Source: CAISIP01 sp965278985
Lineage (GTDB): Bacteria; Pseudomonadota; Gammaproteobacteria; Burkholderiales; Burkholderiaceae_C
Length of the DNA: 64,000 nucleotides
Assembly: GCA_965278985.1 (NCBI GenBank)
Contig: OZ257131.1
Coordinates: 5,146,001 to 5,210,000, forward strand
Direction of reading: 5' to 3'
The notes under the pieces were generated by a model, which was not told where the DNA came from, searched no databases, and worked only from the letters and a program-made list of their open reading frames with translations. The position numbers were made by a program, and so were the translations under genes. The first letter of the stretch is position 1; every line of letters starts with the position of its first letter. Shown one piece after another: positions 34,811-42,775 of the stretch.

Positions 34811-35032
34811 ATGATCAAAAACGCGACCGTTCCGACGGCATCCCATCTGCTGCAGAACAAGGGCGACGGCGTCCTGTTCGTGTTCAGCATTGTGTTCCTG
34901 CTGCTGGTGGCGCTGGTCGGCCAGGTCCTGTTCCTGAAATGGCGTGATTGGTTCCCGGGCGCAGAGAGCGAGACATCGTTGTTCAAGAGTGTGCGGGCAG
35001 GTGTTTACACCTTCATGTCCCACCTCAATTAG
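34811..35032 (+). CDS. 73-residue single-span protein encoded between pufB and pufA; unknown puf-linked subunit
   Basis: Not an antenna polypeptide: there is no His in the hydrophobic span, so no bacteriochlorophyll ligand. It has a polar N-terminus (IKNATVPTASHLLQNKGDG), one transmembrane helix (about residues 21-42, VLFVFSIVFLLLVALVGQVLF) and an aromatic interfacial WRDWFPG. A ~25-residue amphipathic tail (ESETSLFKSVRAGVYTFMSHLN) ends it. GGAGGCAAGCC lies before the ATG, and the stop overlaps the pufA ribosome site, so it is embedded in the operon. Size and topology recall PufX (gap protein of the LH1 ring) or PufQ, but these lie elsewhere in puf operons and sequence similarity is not evident to me. 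The function is unknown; it may be an accessory of the RC-LH1 complex. Confidence 0.8.
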   Translation: MIKNATVPTASHLLQNKGDGVLFVFSIVFLLLVALVGQVLFLKWRDWFPGAESETSLFKSVRAGVYTFMSHLN

Positions 35033-35043
35033 GAGAGATAAGC

Positions 35044-35229
35044 ATGTGGAAAATCTGGTTGTTGTTCGACCCGCGGCGTGCGCTGGTGGCCCTTGCGGCC
35101 TTCCTGTTCGTGCTGGCGCTGGTCATCCATTTCGTGCTGCTCAGCACGAACAAGTTCAACTGGCTCGACGGTCCCCGGACCACGCCTGTCAGTCAGAACT
35201 CCTCGATGCCGGCTCCGGCACCGAAATAG
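35044..35229 (+). CDS. pufA: LH1 antenna alpha polypeptide
   Basis: A 61-residue inner-antenna alpha chain. Starts MWKIWLLFDPRRALVALAAF, with the Mg-ligand His in LALVIHFVLLSTNKFNWLDG and a Pro/Ser-rich C-terminus (TPVSQNSSMPAPAPK). AGGAG at 35032-35036 precedes the ATG and overlaps the stop of the preceding 73-codon ORF. The transcript past its stop folds into the strong hairpin at 35237-35270. Confidence 0.95.
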   Translation: MWKIWLLFDPRRALVALAAFLFVLALVIHFVLLSTNKFNWLDGPRTTPVSQNSSMPAPAPK

Positions 35230-35236
35230 CACCGAG

Positions 35237-35270
35237 AGGGGCGGGCTGGCATCGCCGGCGCGTCGCCCCT
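35237..35270 (+). promoter_or_regulatory. puf intercistronic hairpin between pufA and pufL
   Basis: AGGGGCG (35237-35243) pairs with CGCCCCT (35264-35270), enclosing a second stem GCTGGC/GCCGGC around ATC. Such pufA-pufL hairpins in purple bacteria stabilise the pufBA part of the mRNA and set the antenna to reaction-centre ratio. A similar role here is inferred from position and structure. Confidence 0.6.
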
Positions 35271-35338
35271 GTGTTTCCCGACCCGGGCGCCTCGCTGCGC
35301 GGGTGCCCTTTCATTTTCTGGTCCCGGAGGTGGCTGCC

Positions 35339-36163
35339 ATGGCCATGCTGAACTTCGAACGCAAGTACCGTGTACGCGGAGGTACTTTGTTAGGCGGCGA
35401 TCTGTTCGACTTCTGGGTCGGCCCGTTCTACGTTGGCTTCTTTGGCGTCACCACGGCGTTCTTCTCGCTGGTGGGCACGCTGCTGATTGTCTGGGGGGCC
35501 TCACAGGGGCCGACCTGGAACCTGTGGCAGATCAACATCGCGCCACCCGACCTGAAATATGGCCTGAGCTTCGCGCCCCTGATGGAGGGCGGTCTGTGGC
35601 AGATCATCACCTTCTGCGCGGTGGGCGCCTTCGTGAGCTGGGCGCTGCGCGAGGTGGAGATCTGCAAGAAGCTGGGCATTGGTTACCACGTGCCCTTTGC
35701 CTTCGGCTTCGCGATCCTGGCCTACGTCACGCTGGTGGTGGTCCGCCCGCTGCTGATGGGCGCCTGGGGGCACGGCTTCCCGTACGGGATCATGAGCCAC
35801 CTGGACTGGGTGTCCAATACGGGCTACCAGTACCTGCACTTCCACTACAACCCGGCGCACATGCTGGCGGTGAGCTTCTTCTTCGCCACCACCTTCGCGT
35901 TGTCGCTGCACGGGGCCCTGGTGCTGTCGGCCACCAACCCGGGCAAGGGCGAAGTCGTCAAGACCGCCGAACACGAGAACACGTTCTTCCGCGATGCCAT
36001 CGGCTACTCGATCGGCACGCTGGGCATCCACCGCCTGGGCCTGTTCCTGGCGCTGTCGGCCTCCTTCTGGAGCGCCATCTGCATCGTCATCAGCGGACCG
36101 TTCTGGACCAAGGGCTGGCCCGAATGGTGGGGCTGGTGGCTCAAGCTGCCGGTCTGGAACTGA
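35339..36163 (+). CDS. pufL: Photosynthetic reaction centre L subunit
   Basis: Core subunit binding the special pair, accessory pigments and Fe/QB. 274 residues, five transmembrane helices. Starts AMLNFERKYRVRGGTLLGGDLFDFW. Special-pair ligand His in HYNPAHMLAV, iron ligands in ALSLHGALVLS and GIHRLGLFLALS, QB region HENTFFRDAIGYSIG. The ATG at 35339 is preceded by GGAGG at the usual distance. A downstream ATG at 35345 is less likely. Confidence 0.97.
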   Translation: MAMLNFERKYRVRGGTLLGGDLFDFWVGPFYVGFFGVTTAFFSLVGTLLIVWGASQGPTWNLWQINIAPPDLKYGLSFAPLMEGGLWQIITFCAVGAFVSWALREVEICKKLGIGYHVPFAFGFAILAYVTLVVVRPLLMGAWGHGFPYGIMSHLDWVSNTGYQYLHFHYNPAHMLAVSFFFATTFALSLHGALVLSATNPGKGEVVKTAEHENTFFRDAIGYSIGTLGIHRLGLFLALSASFWSAICIVISGPFWTKGWPEWWGWWLKLPVWN

Positions 36164-36175
36164 GAAGGAAGCACC

Positions 36176-37147
36176 ATGGCTGAATACCAGAACATCTTCA
36201 CCAGCGTGCAGGTCGCTGCGCCCTCCTACGCGGGCATTTCGCTGGGGCGCGACCAGGGCGAGCGCTTCGGCACGCCGACTCACATGCACCTTCTGGGCCG
36301 CCTGGGTGATGCCCAGATCGGTCCCATCTACCTTGGGTATCTGGGCCTGCTGTCGCTGCTGTGCGGCTTCATCGCCATCGAGATCATCGGCCTGAACATG
36401 CTCGCCTCGGTGGGCTGGGACCCGATCCAGTTCGTGCGCCAGCTGCCCTGGCTGGCGCTGGAGCCGCCGCCACCGGGTTATGGCCTGCATCTGCCGCCGC
36501 TCAACGAGGGTGGCTGGTGGCTGATGGCCGGCATGTTCCTCACGCTGTCCATCCTGCTGTGGTGGGTGCGCATGTACCGCCGCGCACGCAAGCTGGGCAT
36601 GGGCACGCACGTGGCCTGGGCCTTCGCCGCCGCGATCTGGCTGTACCTGGTGCTGGGCTTCATCCGCCCGCTGCTGATGGGCAGCTGGGGCGAGGCGGTG
36701 CCCTTCGGCATCTTCCCGCACCTGGACTGGACGGCCGCCTTCTCGCTGCGGTACGGCAACCTGTTCTATAACCCCTTCCACATGCTCAGCATTGCGTTCC
36801 TGTACGGCAGCACGCTGCTGTTCGCGATGCACGGCGCCACCATCCTGGCGGTGAGCCGCTTCGGTGGCGAACGCGAGATCGAGCAGATCACCGACCGCGG
36901 CACCGCCAGCGAACGCGCCGCCCTGTTCTGGCGCTGGACCATGGGCTTCAACGCCACGATGGAGTCCATCCACCGCTGGGCCTGGTGGTTCGCGGTGCTG
37001 TGCCCCCTGTGCGGCGGCATCGGCATCCTGCTTACCGGCACGGTGGTGGACAACTGGTTCCTGTGGGCCGTCAAGCACGGCATCGCACCCCACTATGCGC
37101 CGGTGTTCGCGCCGGTGGTCGACCCGTCGCTGGTGACCACGCCATGA
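36176..37147 (+). CDS. pufM: Photosynthetic reaction centre M subunit
   Basis: 323 residues, five spans. Begins AEYQNIFTSVQVAAPSYAG. Special-pair ligand His in FYNPFHMLSIAFLYG, iron ligands in LLFAMHGATILAVSR, the Glu in EREIEQITDRGTASERAALFWRW region, and ESIHRWAWWFA. The protein terminates in APVFAPVVDPSLVTTP. The stop overlaps an ATG at 37144, but pufC more likely starts at 37204. Confidence 0.97.
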   Translation: MAEYQNIFTSVQVAAPSYAGISLGRDQGERFGTPTHMHLLGRLGDAQIGPIYLGYLGLLSLLCGFIAIEIIGLNMLASVGWDPIQFVRQLPWLALEPPPPGYGLHLPPLNEGGWWLMAGMFLTLSILLWWVRMYRRARKLGMGTHVAWAFAAAIWLYLVLGFIRPLLMGSWGEAVPFGIFPHLDWTAAFSLRYGNLFYNPFHMLSIAFLYGSTLLFAMHGATILAVSRFGGEREIEQITDRGTASERAALFWRWTMGFNATMESIHRWAWWFAVLCPLCGGIGILLTGTVVDNWFLWAVKHGIAPHYAPVFAPVVDPSLVTTP

Positions 37148-37203
37148 CCCGGCACCCACTGCCGAACGCGGCACACCCCCTATTCCCAGCAGGGAGCCAG
37201 CCC

Positions 37204-38220
37204 ATGCGAATCCTCCGAAGCCTTGCCGTCGCCATGGTGGCCGTAGTGTCCCTCGCCGCCTGCGAGATGCCACCCCCCGACACCGTGCAGCGCGGAGCGC
37301 GCGGCACGGGCATGGTGCAGGTCTACAACCCCACCAAGCTGGCCGAGCAGGCCCCGAACAACAAGGCGCCCGATCCCTTGCCCCCGGCATCGCCCGAGGG
37401 CCCCAAGGCCGGCCAGATCTACCAGAACGTCAAGGTGCTGGGGCATCTGAGCGTGGCCGAGTTCGCCCGCACCATGGTCGCGATGACCAACTGGGTGGCG
37501 CCGCAGCAGGGCTGTACCTATTGCCACAGCGCCACCAACTTCGCGGACGATGCGCTCTACACCAAGGTCGTGGCGCGGCGCATGCTGGAGATGACGCAGA
37601 ACATCAACGAGAAATGGCAGACGCACGTGGGCCAGACGGGTGTGACCTGCTACACCTGCCACCGCGGCAACAACGTCCCGACCCAAGTGTGGTTCAAGCC
37701 CGCGCCGGATGCACGCGCCAACACCTTCGCCGGCAACCGCGCCGGGCAGAACGCACCGTCGGCGGTGGTGGGACTGGCCGCGCTGCCGAACGATCCGTTC
37801 AGCCCGTACCTGCTGGAGAACACCAGCAATCGTGTGGGAGGCACCACGGCCCTGCCGACGGGCAATCGCCATTCGACCAAGGAGGCCGAGTGGACCTACG
37901 GGCTCATGATGCAGATGAGCGACGCCCTCGGCGTGAACTGCACCTACTGCCACAACACCCGCAACTTCTCGAGCTGGGGCGCGGAGAGTTCTCCGCCACG
38001 CGCAACTGCCTGGCATGGCATCCAGATGGCGCGCGAGTTGAATGCCGATTACCTGGTGCCCTTGACCCCGACCTTCCCGGCCAACCGCCATGGGCCGACC
38101 GGTGATGTGGCCAAGGTGAGTTGTGCCACCTGCCACCAAGGCGCGAACAAGCCGCTGTACGGCGCGCAGATGGCCGCGGCCCATCCGGAGCTGCTGAAAA
38201 AGGGGCCGCCGGCGCCGTAG
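37204..38220 (+). CDS. pufC: Tetraheme cytochrome c subunit of the reaction centre
   Basis: Periplasmic electron donor to the special pair, reduced by HiPIP or cytochrome c. 338 residues. A lipoprotein signal (MRILRSLAVAMVAVVSLAAC, lipobox LAAC) indicates acylation at Cys20 and membrane anchoring. Four heme sites are present: CTYCH, CYTCH, CTYCH and CATCH. ATG 37204 is preferred over 37144 because AGGGAG lies at 37191-37196 and it gives a clean signal peptide. It is the last puf gene, followed by the hairpin terminator at 38246. Confidence 0.95.
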   Translation: MRILRSLAVAMVAVVSLAACEMPPPDTVQRGARGTGMVQVYNPTKLAEQAPNNKAPDPLPPASPEGPKAGQIYQNVKVLGHLSVAEFARTMVAMTNWVAPQQGCTYCHSATNFADDALYTKVVARRMLEMTQNINEKWQTHVGQTGVTCYTCHRGNNVPTQVWFKPAPDARANTFAGNRAGQNAPSAVVGLAALPNDPFSPYLLENTSNRVGGTTALPTGNRHSTKEAEWTYGLMMQMSDALGVNCTYCHNTRNFSSWGAESSPPRATAWHGIQMARELNADYLVPLTPTFPANRHGPTGDVAKVSCATCHQGANKPLYGAQMAAAHPELLKKGPPAP

Positions 38221-38245
38221 GACACTGCCGTAGCGGCCGAAGCAC

Positions 38246-38292
38246 AGCGGCCAGTTGCAACGCGTGTGGCGCGTGGCAACTGGCCGCTTTGT
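38246..38292 (+). terminator. Rho-independent terminator of the bchCXYZ-puf operon
   Basis: Perfect 13-bp inverted repeat AGCGGCCAGTTGC (38246-38258) and GCAACTGGCCGCT (38276-38288), 17-base loop, then TTTGTCTT. It ends the puf transcript just after pufC and insulates the following signalling genes. Confidence 0.8.
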
Positions 38293-38324
38293 CTTGGGCG
38301 CGCATCGCGCGCTAGACTTGAACC

Positions 38325-40892
38325 ATGCCCAGACGCAGAGGACCCACCATCGCATCTGCGCAAGCAGCCTCCACATTCCCCATCGTCGGCATCGGCTGTT
38401 CGGCAGGGGGCCTCGAAGCCCTGACGGCCTTCTTCGGCGCGGTGCCCGCCGCGTGCAGCATGGCCTTCGTGGTGGTGCAGCACCTCGATCCCGATCGCCC
38501 GAGCAGCCTGTGCGAACTCTTGCAACGCAGTTCGCTGCTGCCGGTCCTGGAAGCCGGGCAGGACATGGAGGTCCATGCCGGCCATGTGTATGTGATTCCT
38601 CCTGGGAAGGACCTGTCGATCCTGGGCGGGCGGCTGCAGGTGCGCGACCTGCCGTCGGCACACGGGCTGCGCCTGTCGGTCGATGTGTTTCTGCGCGCGC
38701 TGGCGGCGGACCAGAAGGACAAGGCGGTCGGCGTGGTGCTGTCTGGCATGGGATCGGACGGCGTGCTGGGCCTGGGCGCCATCAAGGAGGCCGCGGGCTT
38801 GACCTTGGCGCAGGAGCCTGCCACCGCCACCTCGCAGAGCATGCCGGGCAGTGCGATCGCCGCGGGGCTGGTCGACATCGTCGCGCCCGCGCACCAGTTG
38901 CCAGCCCGCATCGCCGACTTCCTGCGGCACACGCCCCGCCCCGGCGTCGAAGCACCCCTTTCCCGCGACGATGCGGTGGCCGGCGCCCTCTTCAAGATCA
39001 CGGCGCTGTTGAAGGCGCGGTGTGGCAATGACTTCTCCCAGTACAAGCCCGGGACGCTCCAGCGCAGGGTGGAGCGCCGCATGGCCCTGCACCAGCATGC
39101 CGACCTGGGCGAGTACCTGCACCATCTGTCCACCAATGGCCAGGAACTCGACCTGCTCTTCAAGGAGCTGTTGATCGGCGTGACCAGTTTCTTCCGTGAC
39201 CCGGTGGTCTGGGAGATCCTGCGCAAGCAGGCCATTCCCGAGATGCTGGCCAGGCATCCCGCGGGGCAGGACTTCCGCGCCTGGGTGCCTGCGTGCTCCA
39301 GCGGCGAAGAGGCCTACACGCTGGCCATGGTCTTCCGTGACGCCGTCGCCGACCTGCAGCCCGGCGCACGCTACACCTTGCAGATCTACGCGACCGACCT
39401 CGATGCGGACGCCATCGACAAGGCGCGCAAAGGCGACTATCCGAACAACATCGCGGCGGACGTCGGTCCCGAAAGGCTGGCCCGCTATTTCGTGGACGAG
39501 AACAACGGCTACCGCATCGTGAAGGAGCTGCGCGACACGGTGATCTTCGCGCAGCAGAACGTCATCTCCGACCCGCCCTTCACCCGGCTCGATATCCTGA
39601 GCTGCCGCAACCTGCTGATCTACTTCGGGGCCGACCTGCAGCGCAAGGTGCTGCCGCTGTTCCATTACGCGTTGAAGCGTGGCGGCCTGCTGGTGCTGGG
39701 CAGCGCCGAGACGGTCGGGAACTTCGACCAGTTCTTCGCCACGGCCCATCCTTCGCACCACATCTTCCGGCGGCTGGATGCGTCGCTGCCGCTGGGGGGC
39801 TTCCTGTTTCCGCCAAGCCCGGCGCTGGGCTCCGCGGACGGCGCCGTGGCGTCGCGCGCGTCGGTGGAGAGCATCGGGCAACTCGTGGACCAGCTCGTCC
39901 AGCAGTCCTATGCGCCCGCCGCCGTGCTGGTCAGTGCCGACGGCGACATCCTGTACATCAGCGGCCGTACCGGCAAGTACCTCGAGCCCGCGGCCGGCAG
40001 GGTCAACATCAACATCCATGCGATGGCCCGGCCCGGCCTGGATGTCGCACTGGCCAGTGCGATCCGCCGGGCGCTGGCCCAGTCCGAGCCCGTGCTGCTG
40101 GCGGGCATCAAGGTCGAGTCGAACGGGGGCACGCTGCATGTCGATGTGATCGTCCACGGCCTGGAGCATCCCGAGCCCCTGCGCGGTCGGGTGCTGGTGG
40201 TGTTCAAGGATGTCGCCGTGCCGGCACAGGTCCGCAGAAAGCCCAAGGCGGTCGCTGCAGGCACACGCGATGCGCTGGCGGCCGAGCTGCTGGAGTCGCA
40301 GGAGTCGCTGCGCAGTTTCCGCGAGGAGACCCAGGCTTCGCTCGAGGAGCTGAAGTCGGCGAACGAGGAGTTGCAGTCGACCAACGAAGAGCTGCAGTCG
40401 GCCAATGAGGAGCTGACGACGTCCAAGGAAGAGATGCAGTCGATGAACGAGGAGATGCGCACGGTCAACACCGAGCTGCAATCCAAGGTGCACGACCTGA
40501 CGTGGGAGCGCAATGACATGGCGAACCTGCTGAACAGTACGGAGATCGCCACGATCTTCCTGGACAACGACATGCGCCTGAGACGCTTCACGGCGTTCGC
40601 GACCAAGCTCTTCAAGCTGATCCCGACCGATATCGGCAGGCCGCTGTCGGACCTGGTGACCATGCTGGACTACACCCTGCTGGACGTGGACGCGCGGGAG
40701 GTGCTGCGCACGCTGGTCTTCAGCGAGAAAGAAGTTGGTGCCCGCGACGGTAGCTGGTATCGTGTCCGGATCATGCCGTACCGCACCCAGGACAACATGA
40801 TCGATGGTGTGGTGAGTACCTTCATCAACATCACCCAGACCAAGAAGCTGGAGGCCGAGCTGCGCCGGCTCGGTGCCGCCGGGCCGTTCTAG
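38325..40892 (+). CDS. CheB-CheR-PAS fusion signalling protein
   Basis: 855 residues. A CheB-type methylesterase domain (about 18-200: GCSAGGLEAL with the catalytic Ser, VVQHLDP, LSGMGSDG) is followed by a CheR-type SAM methyltransferase (about 215-480: TSFFRDP, WVPACSSGEEAYTLAM, RNLLIYF). A PAS region comes next, then a long coiled coil (about 660-720, repeats of EELQSTNEEL/SANEELTT) and a C-terminal PAS domain. No N-terminal receiver is seen. Such proteins usually work with a hybrid kinase, here the next gene 12 bp downstream. Not part of the core photosynthesis set. Signal and target unknown. Confidence 0.88.
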   Translation: MPRRRGPTIASAQAASTFPIVGIGCSAGGLEALTAFFGAVPAACSMAFVVVQHLDPDRPSSLCELLQRSSLLPVLEAGQDMEVHAGHVYVIPPGKDLSILGGRLQVRDLPSAHGLRLSVDVFLRALAADQKDKAVGVVLSGMGSDGVLGLGAIKEAAGLTLAQEPATATSQSMPGSAIAAGLVDIVAPAHQLPARIADFLRHTPRPGVEAPLSRDDAVAGALFKITALLKARCGNDFSQYKPGTLQRRVERRMALHQHADLGEYLHHLSTNGQELDLLFKELLIGVTSFFRDPVVWEILRKQAIPEMLARHPAGQDFRAWVPACSSGEEAYTLAMVFRDAVADLQPGARYTLQIYATDLDADAIDKARKGDYPNNIAADVGPERLARYFVDENNGYRIVKELRDTVIFAQQNVISDPPFTRLDILSCRNLLIYFGADLQRKVLPLFHYALKRGGLLVLGSAETVGNFDQFFATAHPSHHIFRRLDASLPLGGFLFPPSPALGSADGAVASRASVESIGQLVDQLVQQSYAPAAVLVSADGDILYISGRTGKYLEPAAGRVNINIHAMARPGLDVALASAIRRALAQSEPVLLAGIKVESNGGTLHVDVIVHGLEHPEPLRGRVLVVFKDVAVPAQVRRKPKAVAAGTRDALAAELLESQESLRSFREETQASLEELKSANEELQSTNEELQSANEELTTSKEEMQSMNEEMRTVNTELQSKVHDLTWERNDMANLLNSTEIATIFLDNDMRLRRFTAFATKLFKLIPTDIGRPLSDLVTMLDYTLLDVDAREVLRTLVFSEKEVGARDGSWYRVRIMPYRTQDNMIDGVVSTFINITQTKKLEAELRRLGAAGPF

Positions 40893-40904
40893 CGAGGCGT
40901 CGCG

Positions 40905-42728
40905 ATGGACGAGGTCGGGGACGCCCACGAACCCGGTGATCTCCGCCGCCGCGCGGAACGGCTGTTGCGCGGCCAGGTGCCGGCCCTGCCCGCCACGGAG
41001 GCGGACATCCGGCGCCTGGTGCACGAGCTGCAGGTGCACCAGATCGAGCTGGAGCTGCAGAACGAAAGCCTGCGCCTGGCGCGCGACGCCTCCGAGGTGG
41101 CGCTGGCGCAGTTCACGGACCTGTACGACTTCGCCCCGGTCGGGTACCTGAGCTTCGATCACGCAGGCTGCATCCGCAAGGCCAACGTCGCCGGCGCGCA
41201 GCTGCTGGGCGTGGCGCGTGAGCAGCTGCTGGGGCGCCGCTTCCAGGACTTCGTGGATGCCGCCGCGCGTCCCGCCGTCTCCGCGGTCCTGGCCAGGGTG
41301 CTGGGCGGCGCGATGCAACAGTCCTGCGATGCGGTCCTGGGCGGCGGGGGCGGCGGCGATCCGCCAGTCTGTGTGCGCCTGGCGGTGGTGGCCGACGTGG
41401 TGGGTGTCTCCAGCCGTGCGGTCCTGATGGACGTGACCGAGGCGCGCCGGCTCGCGGCGGAGCTGGAGCACTACCAGACCCACCTGGAGGACCTCGTTGC
41501 CCTGCGCACGAGCGAGCTGCATGCCGCGCGCGAACTGGCCGAGTCCGCCAACCGCACCAAGACCGCCTTCCTGGCCAACATGAGCCATGAAATCCGCACG
41601 CCGATCAACGCGATCGTCGGGATGACCGCGCTGCTGCAGCGTGAGAGCCCGACCCCCACGCAGCGCAATCGGCTCGGCAAGTTGTCGGACGCAGCCGCCC
41701 ACCTGATGTCCATCATCGATGACGTGCTCGATCTGTCGAAGATCGAAGCCGGCAAGCTGGTGCTGGAGTCCGCGGACTTCACGGTCGCCGTCCTGCTGGA
41801 GAGCGTCGTGCAGCAGATGGCGGACAAGGCACGGCAGAAGGGCCTGCGGTTCGCGGTGCACGCGGGCGACCTCCCGGCGGCGCTGCATGGCGATGTCACG
41901 CGGCTGAGGCAGGTCCTGCTCAACTACCTGTCCAACGCCATCAAGTTCACCGAGGTCGGCGAGATCACGCTGCGGTGCCGTGTCGTGGACGAAGACGAGC
42001 ACGGCATATTGGCGCGGTTCAACGTCATCGACTCCGGCATCGGGGTGCGCGAGGACCAGGTGCCGACCTTGTTCAACCGCTTCGAGCAGGCGGACAACTC
42101 GATGACCCGGCGTTATGGTGGCACGGGCCTGGGCCTTGCCATCAACCGGCACCTGGCGGAACGCATGGGTGGCGAAGTCGGCGTCGACCGCAGCGTCGGC
42201 CAGGGCAGTGATTTCTGGTTCACGGCGAGGCTCGGCAAAGTGGAGGCGCAACCTGCGCCAGAGGCAGTCCCCCAGTCGTCAGCGAACGAGGAGGCGCTGC
42301 TGCGCAGCCGCTACGCCGGTACCAGGGTGCTGCTGGCGGAAGACAATCCGGTCAACCAGTACCTGGCCACCATGTTGCTCGAGTCCGTGGCCTTGCATGT
42401 CGACGCGGCAGAGACGGGCGCCGCGGCGGTGGCCATGGCGGCGGCGGGGCACTACGACCTGATTCTGATGGACATGCAGATGCCCGAGATGGATGGCCTG
42501 GAGGCCACGCGTGCCATTCGCCTGCTGGCGGGCCATGCGGCGACGCCCATCATCGCGATGACTGCCAACGCGTTCCATGCGGACCGGCAGCTGTGCCTGC
42601 AGGCGGGCATGAACGACCACCTGCCCAAGCCCGTGCATCCCCATGCGCTGTATGCGATGGTGCTGAAATGGTTGCAGTCGGACGCGGATGCGGATGCCGC
42701 CGGCGCGCCTGGGTGGACCGCGACGTAG
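40905..42728 (+). CDS. PAS-containing hybrid sensor histidine kinase/response regulator
   Basis: 607 residues. An N-terminal helical segment (LVHELQVHQIELELQNESL) and PAS domain (LYDFAPVGYLSFDHAG) precede the HisKA dimerization domain with phospho-His in FLANMSHEIRTPINAIVGM (about residue 227). HATPase follows (NYLSNAIKFTEVGE, YGGTGLGLAINRHLAERM), then a C-terminal receiver (LLAEDNPVNQ, phospho-Asp in LILMDMQMPEMDG, about residue 520; final Lys in LPKPVHP). No transmembrane segments, so a cytosolic sensor. Likely co-transcribed with the CheB/CheR protein. Output pathway unknown. Confidence 0.9.
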   Translation: MDEVGDAHEPGDLRRRAERLLRGQVPALPATEADIRRLVHELQVHQIELELQNESLRLARDASEVALAQFTDLYDFAPVGYLSFDHAGCIRKANVAGAQLLGVAREQLLGRRFQDFVDAAARPAVSAVLARVLGGAMQQSCDAVLGGGGGGDPPVCVRLAVVADVVGVSSRAVLMDVTEARRLAAELEHYQTHLEDLVALRTSELHAARELAESANRTKTAFLANMSHEIRTPINAIVGMTALLQRESPTPTQRNRLGKLSDAAAHLMSIIDDVLDLSKIEAGKLVLESADFTVAVLLESVVQQMADKARQKGLRFAVHAGDLPAALHGDVTRLRQVLLNYLSNAIKFTEVGEITLRCRVVDEDEHGILARFNVIDSGIGVREDQVPTLFNRFEQADNSMTRRYGGTGLGLAINRHLAERMGGEVGVDRSVGQGSDFWFTARLGKVEAQPAPEAVPQSSANEEALLRSRYAGTRVLLAEDNPVNQYLATMLLESVALHVDAAETGAAAVAMAAAGHYDLILMDMQMPEMDGLEATRAIRLLAGHAATPIIAMTANAFHADRQLCLQAGMNDHLPKPVHPHALYAMVLKWLQSDADADAAGAPGWTAT

Positions 42729-42775
42729 CAGCCGCGCGGTGAGCGGCGCTCGGCAGCGGCCTTCGGCGGGCGGGA

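Noticed and set aside
34811..35032. Second LH1 alpha or beta polypeptide
   Set aside because: No His in the transmembrane stretch and no RPW/WLDG-type antenna end motifs.
35501..37390. 629-codon minus-strand frame across pufL-pufM
   Set aside because: Antisense of two fully recognisable reaction-centre genes; GC-rich codon bias creates it.
38049..42251. 1400-codon open frame on the minus strand
   Set aside because: Antisense shadow of the CheB/CheR and kinase genes, which have clear motifs on the plus strand; its translation is low-complexity His/Gln/Arg-rich.
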